From Babylonia areolata (taxonomy: Eukaryota; Mollusca; Gastropoda; Neogastropoda; Buccinidae), in NCBI RefSeq assembly GCF_041734735.1, contig NC_134897.1, forward strand, positions 5,560,204 through 5,624,203: 64,000 bases of DNA, read 5' to 3'. Within the stretch, counting starts at the first letter, position 1; each line of letters begins with the position of its first letter. The notes under the pieces were generated by a model. It was not told the origin of the DNA, did no database searches, and saw only the letters and a list, made by a program, of their open reading frames with translations. Below are positions 22,648-33,280 of the stretch, piece after piece. A program made the position numbers and the translations under genes.

Positions 22648-23125
22648 CTGTATTTCCCCACACCTCCATAGCTCATGCATGAACGTGCAGACAGACAATG
22701 TACTTCTTGTATTTCCCCACACGCCTGTGCAAGTTCCTGCAAATAATGTATGCATGTATGATAGTCAGCTGTGTCCAACTATGACCATCAGAACAGCAGA
22801 GGAGGCACCTGCTGTCCGATATATTTCTCTGTGTTTCCCCACACCTCCAAGGCAGGACATGCAGACACACAGTGTACTTTTTCACTTTATTTTCCCACAC
22901 CTTCTTGGGTCATGCATGATGATGATGGTGATACTTCTATAGTGCCTATCCTCTGGTCAGGGCCAAGTTCAGAGTGCTTTACAAACATGGAATCATTTGA
23001 ACAACAGATGCCTTCCTGGGCAGAGCCCACTGAGAGCTGCCTTTGGGCACCCCTCATTCATTTCCTGCGTCATTCATTCTGCATGAACCTGCAAACAAAC
23101 TTCTCTTTATTTCCCCACTACACTT
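22648..23125 (-). repeat. decayed outlying copies of the XPA-exon tandem unit
   Basis: Diverged units occur at about 22648-22725, 22828-22915 and 23075-23125. They keep the phrases TTTCCCCACACCTCCA and TGCAGACAGACAATGTACTT in the same orientation as the main array. They are separated by a short dispersed repeat and the end of a SINE, so they look like an older part of the same expansion broken by later insertions. Confidence 0.65.
22916..23085 (-). mobile_element. SINE-A 3' end, minus orientation
   Basis: Read on the minus strand it gives GCAGGAAATGAATGA, a GGCAGCTCTCAGTGGGCTC segment, TTTGTAAAGCACTCTGAACT and GATAGGCACTATAGAAGTAT with an (ATC)n tail. It separates two decayed XPA-exon units. 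Confidence 0.75.
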
Positions 23126-24835
23126 GTTTACCATGAGGCTCAGAATATTGACAGATACCCAATATATATAAATTCTTCATGTACAATTTATCAGTAACTG
23201 GCTAAAATCAACTACAATGGAGAACTATAGATTGTCATACATGGCAGTGGTGTGTCCCTGCAGTGTTCAAATACATAAAGCAGTTTTACCTAAAAACGGT
23301 TCATTTGATTTTAAGCATAACAGAGGATGACAGGCTAGATGGCGGGAGTAAAGGATGACTTACACATAATAGCTACCTCGTATATACAAAAGAGCATGGG
23401 AGTCGCAGCCCTCAAACGAAAAAGAATAAGAATCTTAAACATGTTGCCATGTGCTTATATTGATGCCCCAGAAGAAAGACTTTTGCCAATACACATACAT
23501 ACGTTGTTGTTCCTCGACTGTTCTCTCTGTTCCATGAATTTCATTTACTCATAAAATCTGCACACGATAATCTGAAACCTCATTCCAGCTGGCAGTTCAT
23601 GCTATGGGTCAATGGCCTGTGTAAATTTGCCATGTTTGCTGTGATGTAGCTTATGGCACATCATCACCAGGATCACTATTTTCACCACAACTTCCTTGGA
23701 GTTACCACCTATTTCAACATCTGATGCTGGATCCTCTCTTCTTTAAACTGCTCAATTTCTTATAGAAGTATATCCAGCTCAGCTTCAGAATATTGAGAAA
23801 TTCATCCTCTTCACCCATGGCTGCCATTTTCACAAGTTGTGAGTGAAGTGCCTCACAGCCAGCTCCAAAGATCTCACTACACAGTGGTATCATTCATTCA
23901 TTCCAAAAAACCAGATATATTTCAGGCACCCCCCCCTGTGTTCCCCTCAGTGAATGTCTGGCAGTGAGAGCAACGTGGTGCAAGGTCAGTGTGAGATGGA
24001 ATGTTATCACCATGTGTAGGTCGGTCTGGAGTGTTGTGAACAGTATTGGCTCTTTTCCTGCTGGGTGGTCTGGGGCGTAATGAATGCAAGAGGGTTTAAT
24101 TTGGACAATAATGGAAACAATATTTAAGTCACAGGTGTACAGAAATGTTTGTGTTCTTAGGTTTGCCAGGGTGTTGAAAAAGTTAAATGGTTTATAAAAT
24201 GTTTCAAACCCAAAATTGTTGAGTGCAGATGGCAGGACTGACATGACCATATTCAGAATAACAAATTTACGCAACATAAGATGCTTAAATTAAAGCTGAC
24301 AAATAATGTGAAACCATATACTGGAACAGCTGAGAATAGAGATGTAGTTGCTATGACCAAATTAAGATTTGGCGTTTACTTTCTTTGCCTGCCACCGCTT
24401 TGGTGAAAGAAGAAATGACACAGTACTTTGTTGTAGATGAAACTCAATATATGTATTTCGTTGTCCTGGTCTGAATGACCTAGGGATGAAATATATTCAG
24501 CTTAAGTTTTATAACAGCATACACTGTTTTGGATTCAATTCACTTATGTCATCCTGGAATGAGTCTGTATTGTGGAATGTGGCGTTCTTCGTTTACAATG
24601 CCTTGAAACGACTGCATACAACCATTACAGTATCAATATGAATTTTTCATTACAATAATCATCACAAGCATAGTACTAAGTGCTATGTTATTGGAAAACT
24701 GACTGTGTGATTGGTATATGACATTGTGACGGATGCATTTGCATCATTATTTGGTATTTCTTGTTTTAAACATTCAGGGGTTTTAGCTGATTTTGACTTG
24801 AAGCAGTGACCCTGTGTTGTTTTGTATGTATAATT
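23126..24835. other. XPA intron without recognised elements
   Basis: About 1.7 kb with a few short frames (for example 23894-24277 minus, 127 codons) that show no motif I know and low-complexity codon use. No splice-flanked exon was found. Confidence 0.35.
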
Positions 24836-24842
24836 GATTTTC

Positions 24843-24898
24843 ATTGGCTGAGGCTGAACGTCACTCTGTCTAATGACGTCATCTTGATTTTGACGTGA
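24843..24898. promoter_or_regulatory. CCAAT plus CRE site cluster
   Basis: Within 56 bp there are an inverted CCAAT box (ATTGG, 24843-24847), a CRE half-site context AACGTCAC (24857-24864), a full palindromic CRE TGACGTCA (24874-24881) and TGACGTGA (24891-24898). Such clusters are typical of short CREB/NF-Y driven promoters. It is inside an XPA intron, about 25 bp from an unassigned minus-strand frame. Function is inferred. Confidence 0.4.
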
Positions 24899-24905
24899 CT
24901 GGTAG

Positions 24906-25341
24906 TTAACTGCTGAGAGAGATTGGGAGATGTGTTTGGAGATAAGAATGGTCCGAGTTCATGACTTGTGGTTGTATATTATCCCGAAGAACGGTTAGTG
25001 TTTCCAATTCAGCTTTTCTTCCAAATGAGAGCATCGGGGCTATGTTTGATGTTGCTGGTGGCCGATTGATCTGAGGGAAGTCTGGTGCACAATGCCATAA
25101 ATCGCCGTGCTGCTGGCAAATGCCAACTCCCCCTATAACCTCCTCATAGAACTTCTTCACACTGAAGCCAAATTGACCAAGATTCATGCCTGGCTGGTGT
25201 CGGAATGAAAACTAAAACGTATCCAATGACCAAAGTACCGACAACAGCAGGCAAAATTGTCTGCCCTCTGGGAGGAATATAAAAAGGGATGAAAATCGGT
25301 TCGTGTACTCCTGAAGGCATGTTCGCATTGAAATGGACCAA
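24906..25341 (-). CDS. unidentified frames, possible exon or pseudogene
   Basis: Two overlapping minus-strand frames: 25341-25144 (65 codons) begins MVHFNANMPSGVHEPIFIPF and includes a hydrophobic stretch TILPAVVGTLVIGYVLVF of one membrane-span length; 25187-24906 (93 codons) begins MNLGQFGFSVKKFYEEVIGG. A frame change would be needed to read one into the other. Codon use and the single helix suggest a small membrane protein or a processed copy of one, but I do not recognise the family. A TTTATCTGTTCAG acceptor-like site precedes the first frame. It could equally be chance. Confidence 0.25.
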
Positions 25342-25608
25342 AACTTGACTAAGACTGAACAGATAAAGGACAAAACTGAAAGAAAGTGAAAGTATTGTGT
25401 GCTTTCACATGTTTTACAGATGTTGCAAAATGTGTTGGAATTGAGTGTGATACATGTATTCAACTGGTAATTTTTAACTGATAAATGACTGAGACAATGA
25501 ACTAATTCATTATTACTTTAGTTGCTTTAATAAGTATAATTGCTTTTATTGCAAAATTGCTTTAAATTGGTACTAAGCGTGTGCTGTAGTTGAAACTGCT
25601 CTTTGTAA

Positions 25609-27015
25609 TGTGTAACCAGAAATAGTGTGTGCCTAGGTATTTTTTATCCTGGGTGTATGTAAGTTTATCAGTCGGCTTCCATAGCTGAATTTGATGCACT
25701 GGTGACTCAAACACAGGAGTGCATTGCTGGCCTAAAGGACTGGATGACTCTCAACAAGCTGCAACTAAATGATGATAAGACTGAATTAATGATAACCTGT
25801 CCAAAGAAGTTTCGTCAACATCCTTCCTTTCCTGACTCTGTTCTGATCAGTAGCACACCTGTTTCACTTTCTCCCTCTGTTCGCAGTCTTGGTGTAATCC
25901 TAGACCAGTCTCTTTCCTTCCAAAAGCACATTTCGAATATCTGTAAAGTTGCCTATTTGGAACTGTGTAGAATCAGCTCTATCCGCCACTATCTCTCAAC
26001 CGATGCAACCAAGACACTTGTATGCTCTCTGGTTCTCTCAAGATCGGATTACTGCAACTCTCTTTTGGCCAGCCTTCCCAAATATTTGTTAGACAGACTC
26101 CAACAAATTCAGAATAACGCTGCCAGACTCATTTGCAGAGCTACTCAATTTGACCATGTTTCTCCTCTCCTTCAGTCTCTCCACTGGTTGCCGGTTTCTG
26201 ATCGAATAGACTATAAGCTATCCACTCTGACCTTTTCTGCAGTCAACGGATCTGGCCCCAAGTATCTTTCTGAACTCCTCCATATCTATACCCTGTCTCG
26301 CCAGCTCCGTTCTTCCTCTGATACTCGACTTCTCAGGATATCTCACGTTAGAAGTAAGACCTATGGACACAGATTGTTTTCTTTTCAATCGCCAAAGACG
26401 TGGAACAAGCTCCCTGATAACCTCCGTCATTCTGATTCCCTCGCATCTTTTAAATCTCGTCTCAAAACTCACCTTTTCCCTCAGCAATACGTTCAATTGT
26501 GGCAGGTCCACTTCCTTTGCGTTAGCTGTGCTTGACTATGTGTGTATACATATGTATGTGTACATAACTACGTGCATGTATATGAATGTGTATTGTGTGT
26601 GCGTGTGTTTATGTAAGTTTGTGCCTGCCTATGTGTGCGTATGTGTTAGGGTAGCTGTTAGATACACATGTATGTTAAAATGTTTGTATGCAGTGTGTGT
26701 GTGTGTGTGTGCACGCGCGCGAGTGCGTGTGTGTGTATAGTCACATTTTGGTGTGTGTATGTAACATAGATGTAATGTTTTATGTTAACAAAAGCATTTT
26801 TGTATAGCACCTAGAGCAGATTTCTGGATAGTGTGCTATATAAGTATCTATTATTATTATTATGTGTAACCAGAAATAGTATGTGTCTATATATTTTTCA
26901 TCGTGGGTGTATGTGTAACCAGAAATAGTGTGTGCCTATGTACTATGCATCCTGGGTGTATGTGAAACCAGAAATAGTATGTACCTATGTATTTTTTTTT
27001 AATCCTGGGTGTATG
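25609..27015 (+). repeat. about 50-bp tandem repeat split by an L2
   Basis: One unit (TGTGTAACCAGAAATAGTGT ... CCTGGGTGTA) precedes the L2 at 25609-25660, and three more follow it at 26862-26911, 26912-26960 and 26961-27014. Units differ by a few bases and a T-run length. Confidence 0.9.
25661..26861 (+). mobile_element. L2 LINE, 5'-truncated, same family as 11526-13680
   Basis: An open frame 25702-26535 (277 codons, no break) gives LQLNDDKTELMI, RSLGVILDQSLSFQKHI, YCNSLLASLPKYLL, HVSPLLQSLHWLPVSDRI and FKSRLKTHLFPQQ, nearly the same as the other copy. The 3' UTR (26536-26861) carries the same TG/CG-rich tract and ends GCTATATAAGTATCTATTAT. Only the 3' 1.2 kb was inserted. A TATGT at each edge is consistent with a short target duplication. 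Confidence 0.93.
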
Positions 27016-27059
27016 TATGCAAATAAAAACATAAAAAGTACATTATATTTTTGTCTTTA

Positions 27060-27130
27060 TTGGAGGAACACACACACACACACCCACACACACACATCGT
27101 AGACACACAGACACAGACACACACAAACAC
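27060..27130. repeat. CA-rich microsatellite
   Basis: Interrupted (CA)n and (CAGA)n following the ~50-bp repeat. Confidence 0.9.
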
Positions 27131-27239
27131 ATTTCTTTCATTGGTATCAATCGTGCATGCGATATCAAAGTCTGTTAGCGATATAGAACTGTCTGTCTGA
27201 ACCAGGCAGCTAGGGGTGAAACGACGGCAAAGGGAGCGA

Positions 27240-28160
27240 ACTGGCAATGGGGCGAACTGGTTGGGGACGAATTGATACAGGGGCGAAACGACCTGTTACC
27301 TACCAGACACAACAACCCAGTGCAATTATGTTGTTTCCTGCATTATCATGTGGTTTTAAACATAAACACTACGCAAAACCACTCACATATACCCACACAA
27401 ACACCTTCCCACACAAACACCCACAAATACTATCACACAATATTACAACACAAAAAATAACTGTAAACAATATTTCAGCTTGAAGCTTTCATCTGCAGCA
27501 TTTCATAGTAGGTGAAAACCCAAAAATGAATATTTCAAGCTAAAATATTGGGTTCTTTCAAACCTCACTTCTGACATGACCCCGCCCCCTTCCTGTTAAT
27601 GTACCATGTAGCATGTAATCATCATCAAGATAACCAGAATCACTTCAGTTGATCAACAACATTATTTTCGTTTTCTATCATGTTTTCGTAGTTGCAATTG
27701 TCGATATTGTGCGGAAAATCAACAAAATTCTGGCCACCTCTTCTGATCTGGCAGACATACTGACAAGCTCAAAAGCTTTTTGCTTTATAAAACACAAATA
27801 ACGCATCAAAATCAAGCAAAAATTTGCCGAGAAGTTGCATCAAACACTCATCAAGGCAGTCGCCATTTGCAAGGTAGGCAAGCGATGCAAATAAGTGGCT
27901 GGACACCTGATTATGCGGTTACCCAATATATCTACGGTCAGAAGTGAAAGGCTTAAATATTGTAATAAGATATGTGCATTGTTCTGGTATTGTGATGTAT
28001 GATATGAATGATGTGTTTTGTGTAATCTGTGTTGATTGTGTGTGTATGAATTAATATACTCGAGTGCGTGAGTGTTATGTTTGCCTGCCTGCACATCCAT
28101 GTAATATTTTCATCTAAGAGTTCAAATGAATGTTTTAATTGTTAGTTTTTACACTATATA
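27240..28160. other. unassigned XPA intron sequence
   Basis: About 0.9 kb with CA-rich patches (27380-27440) and no recognisable coding or mobile element. Confidence 0.35.
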
Positions 28161-28264
28161 GTGCATATGAGCATGTTTTACATGGAAAGAGTTTTCCTTC
28201 TTCTTATCATTATTATCATCATCATCATTATTATCTGTGCAATTCCAGAGATGGCAATAAATAC

Positions 28265-28430
28265 CTGTAATTCCAGAAAAAGCTTCATGTCTCCCCAGCG
28301 AGCATTGTGGGGATTTCTTCTCAGAATGAACTTCAGTGATGGATCTCTCACATCAAAGTCTGCATCTTTCAGAAGATACTTGTTCTTGGCATCCGTTTTC
28401 GTGATGAGTTCATATTTCTCCTCATTTTCT
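28265..28430 (-). CDS. XPA: XPA exon, start of DNA-binding domain
   Basis: It encodes ENEEKYELITKTDAKNKYLL followed by KDADFDVRDPSLKFILRR and NPHNARWGDMKLFLELQ. This matches the central XPA DNA-binding domain (human [20 protein letters not shown] ... NPHHSQWGDMKLYLKLQ). The acceptor is GAAGTGTGGTTGCAG and the donor is TTACAG followed by GTATTT. The exon ends in phase 0 after the LQ pair, as in vertebrate XPA, so the following exon must start with a complete codon. A CA/TG microsatellite lies ~100 bp upstream of the acceptor in the intron. No stop or frame disturbance was seen. Confidence 0.96.
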
Positions 28431-28524
28431 CTGCAACCACACTTCAAACCTCTGCACATGGTCTGCTTTCCTGTGCTATTTACATACAAACACAGAACGC
28501 ACACAAATACAAGCACACATACGT

Positions 28525-28580
28525 GCGCGTGCACACACACACACACATACACACACACACTCACTCACATGCACACACAC
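28525..28580. repeat. CA-rich microsatellite upstream of XPA exon
   Basis: (CA)n tract roughly 100 bp upstream of the exon 28265-28430 acceptor on the transcribed strand. Confidence 0.9.
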
Positions 28581-29105
28581 AAACAAAACAAAAAAGAAGA
28601 CTTGAACAATCTGTGGCACTTTGTTTATCATCCCCAGGCCACTTGTACATATCTGAAATACATTCCTGTCTCTGTTTCTTTCATTTTGTTTGCTTCTCTT
28701 TTTTCTGAGATGCGCTGACCACCTTTCCTTTTTTTTCTTCTTCTTTTTTTAAATATTTTTTTTATATAGTTTTTAAATATGACATGCAAGACAGGACACA
28801 GAATTGATATGAAATTATTTGCGAAAAGTGACTAAACAAATTTTCAACTGAGATCTTCACAATGAAAATTCACACAATGACATGTTTATCTCTTTCAGTT
28901 TCAGGGAGACATCAAAGAATGCAGACTAATTCATGAAATGTATTCTACACATTTGCTTTGTAAAATATCAGTATCAGTAAAATAGGAAGGTCCTAATCCA
29001 TGCACAATGCCTACACACATTTATACAGCAACCTTCCTCACATAAAGCTCACAGTGCTTTACATGAAAGCACTCACAAACATACATACACAAACACCAAA
29101 AATAC

Positions 29106-29225
29106 AGTTTCAGTTTTAGTAGCTCAAGGAGGCGTCACTGTGTTCAGACAAATCCATATACGCTACACCACATCTGCCAAGCAGATGCCTGACCAGCAGC
29201 GTAACCCAACGCGCTTAGTCAGGCC
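29106..29225 (-). mobile_element. SINE-B 3' fragment
   Basis: On the minus strand: GCGTTGGGTTACGCTGCTGG, AGATGTGGTGTAGCG, GTGACGCCTCCTTGAGCTAC and a CTAAAACTGAAACTG tail. It nearly equals 41417-41530. Confidence 0.85.
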
Positions 29226-29499
29226 TTGAAAAAAAAAGATAAAAAAAGATAAATACATAAAAAAAGAACTACTACTACTAATAATAATATGTATAAGGCG
29301 CAAAAACTTGATGAAGTCAACTATAAGCGTACAAAATAAAATAAAATAAATAAATAAAATAAAATAATAAAAAATAAAAATATAAATAAATAAAAAAATA
29401 AAAAAATAAATAATAATAATAATGATAATAATAATAATAGAATAAATAAAAAAATAAAAAAATAAAAAAGACAACAATGATACAGAAAAATATATAATA

Positions 29500-30060
29500 T
29501 CAAAGATGCACCATTGTCGAATGTATTGTTGATTGAATACAGGATTGAACAGGCAGGTCAACAACTTGCAACAAAATGGCGTCCTTTGCGCCTTGAATAT
29601 GTATAAATATGTGTACACAATTGATTTTTGCCTATGACCTTCAGGGCTCAGCCAATAGATGTATAAAGTCCACTCGTAGTACTGATTTTAGTATTTTCCG
29701 AAAAAGACCACTTGGGCGAATGAACATAGTGAAAGCCCTGTACACTGAGAGTAAAACACACGAGCTTTTTATGTACTGAGTATAATTTCAAAATGTAATG
29801 TTTAAGATGAGAAAGATCAGTTTAAAGCAAATTAACCCCCCTAGCATTAATTACAGATTAATTTCCCTTTTTTACTATCTGCAGCAAAGACATGCACCAG
29901 AAATATAACTTCCATGCTTAGCAAAAGAAGTTCCTGTTTGAACAAAAAATGACAAAAATGACTGCTCTTGAAGGAGACCGTTAAATATTTATTCAGAGAA
30001 AGATTTGTGAACGCCTCATCACTTACTGGATTATGCCCCAAACTGCCATAAAAAATAATA
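29500..30060. repeat. dispersed repeat R, left arm of inverted pair
   Basis: Phrases such as TTCCGAAAAAGACCACTTGG, GAGAGTAAAACACACGAGC and CAAAAGAAGTTCCTGTTTGA recur inverted at 37660-38115. The last 80 bp (GAGACCGTTAAATATTTATT ... CCCCAAACTGCCATAAA) recurs in direct orientation at 38138-38216. Unknown class. Confidence 0.75.
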
Positions 30061-30099
30061 AAAAAAATGTGTCAGAATATCAGATCAAAGTGCCAAGTT

Positions 30100-30165
30100 T
30101 ACAGAACAACAACAACAACAACAACAACAAATAAATAAATAAATAAATATATATATATATATATA
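30100..30165. repeat. (CAA)n/(AAAT)n/(AT)n microsatellite
   Basis: Compound simple repeat separating the two parts of repeat R. Confidence 0.95.
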
Positions 30166-30189
30166 CAACAGTAAATTCAGTTTGCATAT

Positions 30190-30850
30190 AATTTGGCTTC
30201 TTTTTTTAATTTTTTTGTGCCCATCCCAGAGTTGCAATATTGTTTTAAACAAGATAACTGGAAAGAACTGAATTTTTCCTATTTTAATACAAATTTGGTG
30301 TCAAGTGACAAAGTATTTGCAGAGAAAATGGCAATGTTAAAGTTTACCACAGACACACAGACACAGACAACCAAACACCGGGTTAAAACATAGACTCACT
30401 TTGTTTACACAAGTAAGTCAAAAAATAGTCTATGCTATTGTTGTGCCTTTTGCAAAAAAGACAACTTGTGTGAATGTGGATAGTTAAACACCTTCACAAT
30501 GAGAGTAAAACACAAAATCCTTTATATATATTGATTCATATTTTAAACTTAAATATTTAAGATGAGAGAGATCAGTTTTAAGAAAATTATCACCCATGGC
30601 ATATTCAAATTAATGTCCCATTAGTCAACTGCTCCAGGGAAAAATGTAATCATCACTGTAACTTCCATACACAGCAAGTTCAAAAAATGATAAAAAATAA
30701 CTGCTGTTAATCAGTGTGTCAGTATCTGAGCATGTCAAACAAAAGTGCTTTGAATAAGAAATGTAACAGTAACCTGAATGTGGAAATATTTTGACTGCTT
30801 TAAAACAATTCTATGCCCTTCCCAAAGTGCACTGTTATTACAATTAGTAT
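30190..30850 (+). repeat. dispersed repeat R, further parts
   Basis: It contains TTGGTGTCAAGTGACAAAGT, GTTAAAGTTTACCACAGACA and CGGGTTAAAACATAGACTCA (30290-30400), then a diverged copy of the GAGAGTAAAACACAAAATCC and AACAGTAACCTGAATGTGGA parts. The same order occurs at 46215-46740 and 46900-47170. Confidence 0.65.
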
Positions 30851-30859
30851 ATGAAAGTG

Positions 30860-31085
30860 GCTAAATAGCTGAGTGTTAAAGAATTGGACTTTCAAGCTCA
30901 GGGTTTCAAGGTTTAAAACTCGGTAACAGCACTTGGTGGGTATAGGGTGGAGATTTTTCCAATCTTCCAGGTCAACTTATGTGCAGACATGCTAGTGCCT
31001 GAACCCCTTCGTGTGTATATGCACAAAGATCAAATACACATGTTTAAGATCCTGTAATGCATGTCAGCATTCGTCATCAAGCCAA
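30860..31085 (+). mobile_element. SINE-A 5' part, 3' truncated
   Basis: A tRNA-like head with A-box region GGCTAAATAGCTGAGTG and B-box region GGTTTAAAACTCGG is followed by GGTGGAGATTTTTCCAATCT and AAGATCCTGTAATGCATG, colinear with 45025-45250. It abuts the L1/Tx1-like LINE. Confidence 0.75.
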
Positions 31086-31406
31086 TAATTTCAACACATA
31101 AAAGAAATAACTAGGGTAAAATAGGATCACCTTGGCGACATCCTCTCTACTGGAAACCAAGAAGACACTGTTCCGTTTAAAACTTCTGCCAATTTAATAT
31201 TTTGGTAAATGGTACTTATCCATCTATAAAAGACCAGACCAAATCCAAATGCTTTTAGCACTTTCATCATAAAGGTGAAGTCAACAGTGTCAAATGCTTT
31301 TTCAAAATCTATACAAACTGATAAGCCAGGCAACTGTTTTGAACTGAAATAATGATTCATATCATATATTGATCTAAGACTGTCACCAATAAATCTGTTA
31401 GACATA

Positions 31407-32393
31407 AATCCTGTTTCATTCATTTTCATTTTGCCCATCGCTCCTGGTGGAGCATAGGCCATCGACGACCCCTCGCCATCGCACTCTGTTCTGGGCTGTT
31501 CTGGCCATTCCAGTCCAGTTGGTCCCTTGCTGCTTCAGCTCTGCCTCGGTATCTCGCCTCCAGCTGTTTCGAGGCCGGCCTCTCTTCCTCTTTCCCTGCG
31601 GGTTCCAGGTCAGGGCTTGGCGTGTGATGCTGGACGCTGGCTTCCTGAGGGTGTGTCCGATCCAGCCCCACTTCCTCCGCAATATCTGCTTGGCCACTGG
31701 TTCCTGTCCCGCTCACTCCCACAGATCTTCGTTTCGGATCTTCTCCTGCCATCGATCTTGTAGATGCGCCTCAGACAGGTGTTGAAGAATGTCTGAATTT
31801 TCTGCTGCATCGTCTGTGTTGTCCGTCATGTCTCGCATCCGTAGAGCAGAATTGACTTCACATTGGAGTTGGAGATGCGGAGTTTGGTTTTCATACTGAT
31901 TGCTCCAGATGCCCAGATGTTCTTGAGCATGATGAAAGCTGTTCTTGCCTTGCCGATTCTGGCTGTGACGTCTTGGTCCGTGCCTCCCTGTCGGTCAACC
32001 ACGCTTCCCAAGTAGACGAAAGACTCCACCTCCCTGATGGGCTCTCCACCGACTGTGACTGGAGTGTTGGCAGTGGTGTTGATCTTCATCAGCTCGGTCT
32101 TCTTCTTGTTGATCTTCAGCCCTGTCCTGGCTGACGTGGTCTCCAGGCGAGTGGTCTTGTCCTGCATCTGGCTGTGGTTGTGTGACAGGAGCGCCAGGTC
32201 GTCAGCGAAGTCGAGATCATCCAGCTGTGTCCAGAGTGTCCACTGTATACCATTGTTCCTGCCTGTTGTAGTGGTCTTCATGATCCAGTCGATGACCAGG
32301 AGGAAGAGGAACGGTGACAGCAGGCACCCTTGACGAACTCCGGTCTTCACCTCGAAACTTTCGGACAGCTGGCCTGCGTGGGCAATCCTGTTT
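31407..32393 (-). mobile_element. RTE-type LINE 3' end nested in L1/Tx1-like LINE
   Basis: A 967-bp insert (31417-32383) flanked by the 10-bp duplication AATCCTGTTT at 31407-31416 and 32384-32393. The minus strand encodes GVRQGCLLSPFLFLLVIDWI, DLDFADDLALLSHNHSQMQD, KKKTELMKIN, ESFVYLGSVVDRQGGTDQDV, KSILLYGCETW and, after a frame break, RRKWGWIGHTLRKPASS, KRGRPRNSWRRDTEAELK and NRVRWRGVVDGLCSTRSDGQ: the classic C-terminal end of RTE elements. The 3' end is a short AAAATGAAAATGAATG tail. The 5' truncation removed the endonuclease and most of the RT. Confidence 0.95.
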
Positions 32394-33280
32394 GGTCATC
32401 ACTAATTGAAGTGGAGAGCACAGACTTATGTCTATATGCTAAACAAGAAGATCCAATTTTATAAACAACATTTAATAAATATATCGTTCTCCAGTTCTTA
32501 ATAAATTCTCATGGTTTGTCACCCTTTGGTATACAAATTATTATGCCTTCTTTCTGTGTTTGTAACAGTTCGCCTTTATTCAAACCTTCATTTAGTGACC
32601 TGAAAATTGAATAACCAAGATCTTTCCAAAAGAATTTTTAGAATTTGGCAGAAAAGCCATCAGTACCTGGACTCTTATTGTTCTGCATGCTTTTAAGTGC
32701 CTGGATAGCTTCTTCGAAGGTAAATTCACCCTCAAGGTTTTCTATTTCTATGTTACTAAGTTTAGGCATTTCCTGCTATTTCACATGTTTGGATAGGCCT
32801 CTTTTTATAAATGTTTATGGAAATCATTAACCTCCTGCAGTATTGCGCTATGCTCATGAAGTTCTTCTCCTTTGTCTGAAACTAGTTTCTTCATACTCTT
32901 ATTTAAAAAGTGTACTTTTTTCAATATTACAAAAGTACTTTGATACTTTTTCCCCTTTTGCTATCCACCTGGCCCATTTTCTTGGCATGTTCTAACATTC
33001 CTGCCTTCTAAGTTCTGTATTTCTGTTTCTAGCCGTTGTTCTTCCTCCTCTGTTTTACGGGGTTGTTTTTTTTTCATTGTGGAATATGAGATTGTTTTGG
33101 GTTTTTTTGGGTTTTTTTAAATCTAATCTTCAATAACAGAACATCTAACAATAATTGGTCTGATATTACAAACACTATTTCTGACATTGGAATGCTTATT
33201 AATTCTTCATAGTTGTATACTGGAACTGCATATTCTCTAATAACATGACTGATTTCTTCTTTGATTTCATTTACATAACC

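Noticed and set aside
23894-24277. Minus-strand frame of 127 codons as a host exon
   Set aside because: No recognisable motif, no good flanking splice sites and it is not in phase with XPA.
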